A DNA stretch of 5,112 bases from Cyclobacteriaceae bacterium (GTDB lineage Bacteria; Bacteroidota; Bacteroidia; Cytophagales; Cyclobacteriaceae), in assembly GCA_029882675.1 (NCBI GenBank), contig JAOUKJ010000331.1:1-5112 (forward strand). Reading direction: 5' to 3'. Below are positions 1 through 5,112 of the stretch, piece by piece. Every line of letters starts with the position of its first letter. Positions within the stretch are counted from its first letter, which is position 1. A program made the translations under genes and the position numbers. The notes below the pieces were generated by a model. The model did no database searches. It worked only from the letters and a program-made list of their open reading frames with translations, and was not told the origin of the DNA.

Positions 1-1405
1 AAAAGTAATTACTGCCAGATGTTCCCGGCGTAAACGCTTTCCCATACCCCCCAAATCCTCTCCATCGGCCGTCTTCTGACTGCAGCAGGGCCTCCAGGCT
101 GCCTGCCCGGCTGTAGTCTGCACCCCCGGCCTGTAATGCATTGCGATTGTGGAAATAACCCTTTATGACAGAGCGCTTAAATATACGCTGATGAAGTGCG
201 AATGAAGAATAGTTCTGAGAAAGGAACTCAGCCGTTTCTTTGGTCTGCAGGTTCATCAATCCCATTCTCAGGTTTTTATTAACATTCCCACTCAAACGCA
301 TTCCATAAAGTATGGGAATAGCATTACCGTCTTCATCTAATCCGAGACGCCTTGAAAAAAATGGTTTCATTGGAGGTATGCCAAAATCCTCAAAGATATC
401 ACTGTTCTCTAAAAAAAAGAGTCTTTTTTCAGGAAGACGAATATTAAAACGCGTCAGGTTGGTCACTTGTTCATCTACATCTACCTGTGAGAAGTCCGGA
501 AGAACCGTCAGATCAAGATTCAGGCTTGATGTAACAGCTGCTTTGGCATCGAACCCGGCCCTGAAGTTGCTTTCGGGATCTGTGTTCTCCTCAAAATTTT
601 TACTGGTAGCACCCAAAGCATAAGGTATCACAGAAACATTGCCCTTTTGTTTTATTGGCGGAGTGTCCCATGCTAATGATCCCGTATACCCCAGGTCGAT
701 GGTCATAAACTGTATGGGCACCGGGGCCCAACTGTGGAAACTGTTGGATTTTTTATCGCTGCGGGTGAAATTAATACCCCAATTCCCTTTTTCTTCATCA
801 TAACGCAGCGTTTTGAAAGGAATGGCAATTTCAATGGTCCATTTATCCGGATAATTTTTCACTTCCGAAAACCATTTATTATCCCAGGCTATATTTATTC
901 CCTGTGGTGGCCGGCGTGTATCGGTACTTCGTCGTTGAGACTGGCCGCTGTTAAGCATTTCCAGTTGAACACCCGCCGGATTAACGCCAAATACAAAACC
1001 ATTGGTACGCTCACCTACCGGATCAAAAACCACAGCAAAAGCATCTCCACTCCAAAAATCTTTATCCCGCTTTAGGGTCTGAATAACGTAACTATCATCT
1101 CCATGGCATGTAACACCCAAATAGATGAAATTATCATCATAGGCCATACGCACCTCTGTCTGAATTTCCGGGTTGGCCCGCTCGTCATCCACCGGAAAGC
1201 TCATCCAGAAATCAGTGGCAGCTGATGCACTTCGCCAGGTACTTTCAAGCAAGTCACCGTCAACGACAATCTGTTCATTTACCCGCCCAATCGAAATCTG
1301 ATAATTATTGCGGTTGTCACCACCACCATTGCTCCCCTGTGCAAATGTTGCCCCTTTAAATAAAAGGATCCCTGACAGCAATAACAAAGCACTTTTCATT
1401 TTCAT
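1..1405 (-). CDS. DUF5916 family secreted/outer-membrane protein with N-terminal CBM9-like domain (partial, 3' end outside window)
   Basis: An open frame of 468 codons runs from ATG at 1405 to the window edge without a stop, so the C-terminus is missing. The start MKMKSALLLLSGILLFKGA is a Sec signal peptide with likely cleavage after TFA (residue 22). A second ATG at 1399 is an equally possible start; no clear Shine-Dalgarno precedes either. Residues about 45-60 (VVDGDLLESTW) match the opening of the CBM9-like domain of this family. It continues with DDNFIYLGV (about 88-96), GFVFGVNPAGVQ (about 136-147) and IEIAIPFKTLRY (about 190-201). From about residue 250 the DUF5916 part begins, with LTVLPDFSQVDVDEQVTNL and LPEKRLFFLEN (about 324-334), the family's hallmark, followed by FFSRRLG. 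Alternating polar/apolar stretches after that fit a beta-barrel. Full-length members are usually well over 700 residues, so roughly half is visible. Function is not established; glycan binding and outer-membrane location are inferences. It follows the kinase gene on the same strand after 146 bp containing a hairpin, so it may have its own promoter. Confidence 0.88.
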   Translation of the reverse strand, partial: MKMKSALLLLSGILLFKGATFAQGSNGGGDNRNNYQISIGRVNEQIVVDGDLLESTWRSASAATDFWMSFPVDDERANPEIQTEVRMAYDDNFIYLGVTCHGDDSYVIQTLKRDKDFWSGDAFAVVFDPVGERTNGFVFGVNPAGVQLEMLNSGQSQRRSTDTRRPPQGINIAWDNKWFSEVKNYPDKWTIEIAIPFKTLRYDEEKGNWGINFTRSDKKSNSFHSWAPVPIQFMTIDLGYTGSLAWDTPPIKQKGNVSVIPYALGATSKNFEENTDPESNFRAGFDAKAAVTSSLNLDLTVLPDFSQVDVDEQVTNLTRFNIRLPEKRLFFLENSDIFEDFGIPPMKPFFSRRLGLDEDGNAIPILYGMRLSGNVNKNLRMGLMNLQTKETAEFLSQNYSSFALHQRIFKRSVIKGYFHNRNALQAGGADYSRAGSLEALLQSEDGRWRGFGGYGKAFTPGTSGSNYF

Positions 1406-1484
1406 GGTGCAAATAACTGCAAAACATTTAAAAAAATTAAATACATATTATTATTCATTGTCGTTTTGTTAATAGCAATTTCAA

Positions 1485-1513
1485 CCCTTCAAGGTTTTTG
1501 AATCCTTGAAGGG
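1485..1513 (-). terminator. Hairpin after the kinase gene, candidate terminator
   Basis: Perfect 10-bp inverted repeat, CCCTTCAAGG (1485-1494) and CCTTGAAGGG (1504-1513), with a 9-nt A/T-rich loop. It begins 38 nt after the kinase stop codon. On the minus strand the stem is followed by TTGAAATTG, which is only weakly U-rich, so a Rho-independent terminator is plausible but not textbook. Each arm is also nearly self-complementary (CCTT-C-AAGG and CCTT-G-AAGG), so the element could instead be a pair of operator half-sites 18 bp apart, upstream of the DUF5916 gene. Confidence 0.5.
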
Positions 1514-1551
1514 CTATCCCAAATTTGGATTAACTAAAAGGCACTGCGATA

Positions 1552-3471
1552 TTATTTGTCGTTTACCCGTATCACGGGAATAACTATTGAAAAGGTGGCA
1601 CCCTGTCCAGGAACAGAATTAACCAACAGTTTACCCTGATGGTTTTGCATTATGCTATAACTAATAGATAAGCCAAGGCCTGTTCCTTCACCTACCTTTT
1701 TTGTTGTAAAAAATGGCTCAAATATACGGTCTAGTATTTCTTTTTCAATGCCTGGTCCATTGTCTTGTATTTTAACTGTTACCTCCCTAGCATCTTTATT
1801 CAGAAAAGTGGAAATTTTTATTACTCCCTCACCCGGCTTTTGATATCCATTTACAGCATCGATACTATTTGCCAGTATATTGGCAAATACCTGATTGAGT
1901 TGCCCGGGATAGCAAAGAATTTCCAGCAACTTTCCGTAGTCCTTAACTATCTCTATTCGGTCTACATATTTTGCATGAAGCATGATCAGTGTGGCCTCCA
2001 TATTTTGATGTATATCGGCACTTATCATTTGTTCTGAATCACCCTGAGAAAAAACACGAAGCCCATCAATGATTTTCACAGTTCTGCTCACTCCATTTTT
2101 AATATTACCAATGTTTCTATCTATAAAATCTAAAATTTTATTGTACTGTATTTCATCTTTGTATTCCCTGATTTCAAGAAGGGAAGGTACTGGGTCCTTA
2201 ACATCCACAGCATCATACTTTCTCAAAACATTGCGTATATCTTCAATATTTTCTTGTAATGCATGTATTCCCGCATGAATAAAATTGACCGGATTATTTA
2301 TCTCATGCCCTATTCCCGCTGTAAGTTGGCCCAGGGAAGCCATTTTTTCGGCATGTACCAGATGTGACTGGGTTTGCTTTAACCGATCCAGTGTATCCTC
2401 AAGTTCAATGGTTCGTTCTTTCACACGCCTTTCCAATTCGGAATTTAGTCCCCGCACCTTCTCTTCAGCTAAACGTCTTTGTGTGATATCTTCAACGCTC
2501 GACCATATGTATTTTTCGCCATTAAGTTCTACAACCTGCCCTATCAGGCTTACAGGTACCCTTTGGCCATCATTATGGAGATATTCTTTTTCATAAGGCC
2601 CATAATGACCACTAGTATTTAATTTTTTCAGCTGTATTTCCTCATCCGGGGCATAATCCTGTGGTGTAATTTCCCAATAACTTAACTTTTTGGTTTCCTC
2701 GATACTTCGGCCAATAATATCTGCATATGCGGGATTAACATCAACCAGTGTTCCATCCATACGGCACAGGGCCAATCCTACCGGCAACGTTTCAAACAAA
2801 ACCCGGTTATAATCTTCACTTTCCCTTAACCGTTGTACAACGGGTTTATTAATATGTAAAAGAAAAAAGGCACCAATAATTACAAGTGGAATGGCAACAA
2901 TATTGGATATCAACCCGGCACGTATGAAAGGCCTTCTTATCTCGCTTAAGTCCATTTTGGCTACGACCCCATAATCAAGGCCCGGGACATATTCGTAAGC
3001 TGCCAGCGTAATCATTCCTCGGTAATCAGAGGCTACTACGGTACCTGATTGGCCATTCAGGGCTTTTTGCATGGCGATAGCATAAGGGCTACCCAAATTA
3101 ATCGGTTGATGGTACTCTTTTGTCCCAAATTTGTCTTCAAAGCGATGCGGTGAAAGGTAAATAATATGATTAGCGTCTAACCGGGCAACCGTAAATTCTC
3201 CTGTCTCACCAAAAGTTCCGAAATTCCGATGCGCATCTAACAGTTGACTTAGTGTGGCTTTTTCCGCAACAGATTTATCTTCCTTGTCCAGGTTTGCACG
3301 ATCATACCTGGCAACAGCATCAATCATATTGGCCTGGCTCCGGGCAGTAATCGTCAATTGTTCACTTTCCCGAACAAAGGCCGTATTATAAAGAATGGTA
3401 ATGGTAATACTATTGACAATCACAACAACCAATACCAAAATAGAAACCAGAAGGTATGAAATTTTATTCAT
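1552..3471 (-). CDS. Membrane sensor histidine kinase (Cache-like sensor, PAS, HisKA, HATPase_c)
   Basis: Complete 639-residue sensor kinase, expected to sit in the inner membrane and autophosphorylate on His in response to a ligand. Numbering from ATG at 3471: TM1 about 5-29; an extracytoplasmic Cache-like sensor about 30-184 (GETGEFTVARLDANHIIYLSP, later GYVA-type strands around LDYGVVAKMDLSEIRRP); TM2 about 185-206. A PAS domain spans about 215-336 (LFETLPVGLALCRMDGTL, NPAYADIIGRS, ending SSVEDITQRRLAEEK). A coiled coil about 338-376 leads to the H-box GIGHEINNPVNF with phospho-acceptor His389. The ATPase has an N-box (NQVFANILANSIDAV, Asn531 and Asn535), G1 DNGPGI, F-box IFEPFFTTK and G2 GEGTGLGL. 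The H-box/N-box style is that of NtrB-like (HPK4-type) kinases with an extended dimerisation region containing GLRVFSQGD. All catalytic motifs are intact. There is no HAMP and no receiver domain, and no response regulator lies in the window. An in-frame TTG at 3477 would add two residues; ATG is preferred. No convincing promoter or ribosome site was seen. Confidence 0.93.
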   Translation of the reverse strand: MNKISYLLVSILVLVVVIVNSITITILYNTAFVRESEQLTITARSQANMIDAVARYDRANLDKEDKSVAEKATLSQLLDAHRNFGTFGETGEFTVARLDANHIIYLSPHRFEDKFGTKEYHQPINLGSPYAIAMQKALNGQSGTVVASDYRGMITLAAYEYVPGLDYGVVAKMDLSEIRRPFIRAGLISNIVAIPLVIIGAFFLLHINKPVVQRLRESEDYNRVLFETLPVGLALCRMDGTLVDVNPAYADIIGRSIEETKKLSYWEITPQDYAPDEEIQLKKLNTSGHYGPYEKEYLHNDGQRVPVSLIGQVVELNGEKYIWSSVEDITQRRLAEEKVRGLNSELERRVKERTIELEDTLDRLKQTQSHLVHAEKMASLGQLTAGIGHEINNPVNFIHAGIHALQENIEDIRNVLRKYDAVDVKDPVPSLLEIREYKDEIQYNKILDFIDRNIGNIKNGVSRTVKIIDGLRVFSQGDSEQMISADIHQNMEATLIMLHAKYVDRIEIVKDYGKLLEILCYPGQLNQVFANILANSIDAVNGYQKPGEGVIKISTFLNKDAREVTVKIQDNGPGIEKEILDRIFEPFFTTKKVGEGTGLGLSISYSIMQNHQGKLLVNSVPGQGATFSIVIPVIRVNDK

Positions 3472-3690
3472 TTTCAAACACTTGTTATTGTTTCGCTTTT
3501 CACGTTATAAATCTTTGTGATGAACTTCAGACAATACCTTAAAACTAATTGCGAATAAAATGAAATTGGAATGATTTACAGGATGATATTTCCCTTTAAA
3601 AACCAGTACATCGTTGAAAACAATAAGCTTTGAGTAATTGTGCTTGCAATTTAGATGTAATTCAACAGTATTATGATATTCATTGAATAA

Positions 3691-3732
3691 ATGACAAAAA
3701 CATTAGTATTATTACTCACTTTTTGTGCGTAA
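3691..3732 (+). other. Signal-peptide-like micro-ORF on the opposite strand (doubtful)
   Basis: ATG at 3691 opens the peptide MTKTLVLLLTFCA, then TAA at 3730. The shape (short basic start, hydrophobic core, small residues) is that of the front of a signal peptide, but it stops before a mature protein. A second 14-codon open stretch follows in the same frame and also ends in TAA. There is no ribosome site. A TTTG at 3629-3632 lies 19 nt before TAGATGTA (3652-3659), at the right spacing for a Bacteroidota promoter, but the -7 element is a poor match. It could be a degraded gene start, a tiny peptide gene or chance in A/T-rich DNA; chance is most likely. Confidence 0.12.
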
Positions 3733-3755
3733 ATTGTTGTACGCAGATTGCAATC
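3726..3755. repeat. Two adjacent small dyads (6-bp inverted repeat and 10-bp palindrome)
   Basis: TGCGTA (3726-3731) and TACGCA (3740-3745) are exact inverted repeats around an 8-nt spacer. The perfect palindrome GATTGCAATC (3746-3755) abuts them. Both lie in the gap upstream of the kinase gene, more than 250 bp from its start. They could be regulator binding sites or RNA hairpins. The symmetry is certain; a function is not shown. Confidence 0.45.
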
Positions 3756-3771
3756 CTGGCCATTGAAACTA

Positions 3772-3813
3772 TAATTTTCTTTTTCGCATACTAAAATGCG
3801 AAAAAGAAAATTA
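3772..3813. repeat. Perfect 18-bp inverted repeat just after the TIM-barrel gene
   Basis: The arms 3772-3789 and 3796-3813 are exactly complementary (18 bp) around a 6-nt loop, ACTAAA. The repeat starts 11 nt after the TIM-barrel stop codon, where a terminator or 3'-protecting hairpin is expected. The polarity is unusual: on both strands the 5' arm is T-rich and the 3' arm A-rich, with only a short CGCAT core near the loop, and no U-tract follows on either strand. That is the reverse of an ordinary Rho-independent terminator. A 3'-end stabilising hairpin or a relic of a palindromic element are alternatives. Confidence 0.8.
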
Positions 3814-3824
3814 CAAAAGTCCTG

Positions 3825-4685
3825 TTATCCGAATTTGGCAGTATTCAAATACTGAAAAGCCTTTTCCAGATTTCCAAAAGGATCCTCTTCACGTTCGTCT
3901 TCTACAAAGTAGTAATCCAGGCCGGCCTTACCCTTCAGTTTGAGTAGTGTCTCAAAATCAATAATTCCCGAACCCACTGTTGTTTGATCCAGGTCGGCTG
4001 TAGAATCCTTAATGTGATAAAGTCCTATTCTACCCGGGAACTTATTGACCAGCTTCACCGGGTCATAACCTCCCTTATTAACCCAAAACAGATCAGCTTC
4101 AAAAGTGACGAGCTCTTTTTCTGTTTCTGAAATCAATATTTCCATGGGTATTTGACCGCTCTTCTCTTCAAATTCAAAGCCATGGTTGTGATAGCCGAAT
4201 TTCACCCCGGCACTTTTAAAAACTTCGCCTACTTCATTGAGGTTTTGGGCCACCTGTTTATAGGTATCTACACTGGCCTTTAGTTCATTGGGCAACGAGG
4301 GTATGATTAAGTACTCAATGCCGGCCGCTTTGGAAGCTTCCACCATTTTTTGGGCGTCATTTTTAGTGAAATACCGGCAATGCGTGGCCACCAGTTGCAT
4401 ACCCAGATCAGTCACCACCTTGTTATAATCAGCGGGGGCCATTGTGCCAAAGAACTTACCATCAAGGCCCAGTCCATAACCTTCAATATACTTATAGCCG
4501 ATATCGGCCAGTTTTTTCATCGACCCATTAAAGTCTTCTTTTAGTTCATTACGCACTGAATACACCTGTACGCCTATGCCTTTCTTTTTCTTCAGATCAA
4601 AGGCATTCGCAAAAACACCGGGTGCCAATAAACTGCCTGCTGCCATACACGCACCGGCCTTTAAAAACTCTCTTCTTTTTGTCAT
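3825..4685 (-). CDS. Tat-exported TIM-barrel protein, sugar phosphate isomerase/epimerase superfamily
   Basis: Complete 286-residue protein. ATG at 4685 is the natural start because it opens directly on a twin-arginine signal: KRREFLKAG (residues 3-11), a hydrophobic stretch to about residue 25, and a likely signal peptidase site after ANA (residue 28). The mature part is a xylose isomerase-like / AP endonuclease 2 TIM barrel. Visible strands are IGVQVYSVR (37-45), YKYIEGYG (64-71), QLVATHCRYF (97-106), EYLIIPSLP (124-132), VKFGYHNHGFEFE (161-173), LVTFEADLFWVNKGG (192-206), IGLYHIKDS (220-228) and YFVEDERE (259-266). His168, Glu196 or Asp198, His224 and Glu262 are candidate divalent-metal ligands, by analogy with the superfamily. 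Members isomerise or epimerise sugars or keto-sugars; the substrate cannot be told from sequence. The gene starts 67 bp after the dehydratase stop, same strand, suggesting a shared transcript. A weak purine-rich GAAAG lies just before the start. An 18-bp inverted repeat follows the stop. Confidence 0.88.
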   Translation of the reverse strand: MTKRREFLKAGACMAAGSLLAPGVFANAFDLKKKKGIGVQVYSVRNELKEDFNGSMKKLADIGYKYIEGYGLGLDGKFFGTMAPADYNKVVTDLGMQLVATHCRYFTKNDAQKMVEASKAAGIEYLIIPSLPNELKASVDTYKQVAQNLNEVGEVFKSAGVKFGYHNHGFEFEEKSGQIPMEILISETEKELVTFEADLFWVNKGGYDPVKLVNKFPGRIGLYHIKDSTADLDQTTVGSGIIDFETLLKLKGKAGLDYYFVEDEREEDPFGNLEKAFQYLNTAKFG

Positions 4686-4752
4686 AATTCTTTCACATTA
4701 AAATAATTCACTATTTCGACACGATTTACTACGGGAAGTTAAAAATACCAAA

Positions 4753-5112
4753 TTAATGAGAATCTCTTTTCACTTCACTGCTTGACTTTCCGCGCAAAAA
4801 ATCCAGGTCAGCACCCTGATGGGCCTGTTCCACGTTTTTAATATACAGGTTGACATACCCTCTGTTGTACCCCAGGTCTATAGGTTTCCAGTTTTTTCGC
4901 CGCTCAGCCAGTTCCTCATCACTGACTTCCAGGTGAAGTTTACCCTTATCCACGTCCAATTCAATCATATCCCCTTCCTGCACCAGGGCCAGGTTTCCCC
5001 CCACTGCCGATTCAGGTGAAACATGAAGTACCACTGTACCAAAAGCCGTACCACTCATCCGGCCGTCTGATATCCGGACAATGTCTTTCACACCTTTCAT
5101 AAGTAACTTTTC
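4753..5112 (-). CDS. IlvD/Edd family dehydratase, probably sugar-acid type (partial, 5' end outside window)
   Basis: The last 119 residues of a dehydratase; the frame stays open to the window edge (EKLL precedes the Met codon at 5100), so that Met is internal and not a start. The fragment carries the C-terminal active-site motif VRISDGRMSGTAFGTVVLHV. The Ser and Thr of MSGT are the conserved pair thought to act in proton transfer in structurally studied family members. Then come ESAVGGNLALVQEGDMIELD and SDEELAERRKNW, all standard for the family's C-terminal domain. The closing part, RGYVNLYIKNVEQAHQGADL followed by a tail ending in RDSH, resembles the extra C-terminal segment of arabonate/xylonate-type sugar-acid dehydratases rather than dihydroxy-acid dehydratase of valine/isoleucine synthesis. 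Family members are cytosolic Fe-S enzymes that turn a sugar acid or dihydroxy acid into a 2-keto acid; the cluster-binding cysteines would be upstream of this window. It is followed by the TIM-barrel gene 67 bp on. Family membership is firm; the substrate class is inference. Confidence 0.9.
   Translation of the reverse strand, partial: EKLLMKGVKDIVRISDGRMSGTAFGTVVLHVSPESAVGGNLALVQEGDMIELDVDKGKLHLEVSDEELAERRKNWKPIDLGYNRGYVNLYIKNVEQAHQGADLDFLRGKSSSEVKRDSH

Larger units (their letters stand above)
3472..3824. other. A/T-rich intergenic region, no convincing gene
   Basis: About 350 bp between the TIM-barrel stop and the kinase start. It must hold the kinase promoter if that gene is transcribed separately. 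No exact Bacteroidota-type TAnnTTTG -7 element was found on the minus strand; the nearest resemblance is TAGTTTTA, reading down from about 3550. No tRNA-like or rRNA-like sequence was seen. The half next to the TIM-barrel gene (3726-3813) is dense in dyad symmetry, described separately. A 13-residue plus-strand open frame with a signal-peptide-like composition lies at 3691-3732. Confidence 0.7.

Noticed and set aside
355..429. Homopolymer runs (A7 at 355-361, A8 at 411-418, T6 at 424-429) as a phase-variation or frameshift site in the DUF5916 gene
   Set aside because: The reading frame is intact through all of them, and the encoded residues are the conserved LPEKRLFFLE and FFSRR motifs, so the runs follow from codon choice.
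312..1075. Plus-strand open stretches at 312-623 and 734-1075
   Set aside because: They lie antisense to the DUF5916 gene, whose minus-strand frame carries recognisable family motifs, and their translations look like no known protein.
1765..2596. Plus-strand open stretches at 1765-2037, 2069-2278 and 2285-2596
   Set aside because: They are antisense to the kinase's conserved PAS, HisKA and ATPase coding sequence and show no domain of their own.
3469..3477. TTG at 3477 as the kinase start
   Set aside because: ATG lies only two codons downstream, at 3471, and gives an equally good membrane segment; no ribosome site favours the rarer TTG.
4644..4658. Lipobox (AGAC around Cys13) in the TIM-barrel signal peptide
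   Set aside because: The hydrophobic stretch before Cys13 is too short and position -3 is Ala; cleavage after ANA at residue 28 fits better.
4350..5019. Plus-strand open stretches at 4350-4544 and 4819-5019
   Set aside because: They are shadows of the TIM-barrel and dehydratase genes, with no recognisable motif.
5098..5100. ATG at 5100 as the start of a small 115-residue protein
   Set aside because: The frame continues open to the window edge, and the preceding residues EKLL fit the dehydratase family, so this Met is internal.

Overview
The window looks like chromosomal DNA of a Bacteroidota bacterium. The evidence is a DUF5916-type outer-membrane protein, a Tat-exported TIM-barrel protein of a kind common in that phylum, A/T-rich intergenic gaps, and starts without a clear Shine-Dalgarno sequence. 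Genus cannot be read from the sequence. All four recognisable genes are on the minus strand, so transcription runs from high to low coordinates.

In transcription order the layout is as follows. 5112-4753 is the C-terminal end of an IlvD/Edd-family dehydratase, cut by the window edge. Its tail resembles sugar-acid (arabonate/xylonate-type) dehydratases more than branched-chain amino-acid IlvD. After 67 bp, 4685-3825 encodes a complete Tat-exported TIM-barrel protein of the sugar phosphate isomerase/epimerase (AP endonuclease 2-like) superfamily. The two probably share a transcript and suggest a carbohydrate-catabolism locus. A non-coding gap of about 350 bp (3824-3472) follows. It is rich in dyad symmetry, including a perfect 18-bp inverted repeat just after the TIM-barrel stop codon. 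3471-1552 encodes a complete membrane sensor histidine kinase (Cache-like sensor, PAS, coiled coil, HisKA, HATPase) with no response regulator in view. A 146-bp gap with a strong hairpin follows. 1405-1 holds the first 468 codons of a secreted DUF5916 protein (CBM9-like domain plus start of a predicted beta-barrel), cut at the other edge.

The dehydratase and TIM-barrel genes plausibly act on sugars or sugar acids. The kinase could sense an extracellular small molecule and the DUF5916 protein could bind a glycan or work at the outer membrane, but nothing here shows the four genes form one pathway. No CRISPR array, tRNA, rRNA, insertion sequence or phage gene was seen. The window is mostly ordinary. 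The least explained parts are the 3472-3824 gap, the reversed-polarity hairpin within it, and the mismatch of compartment between the exported TIM-barrel protein and its cytosolic neighbour.
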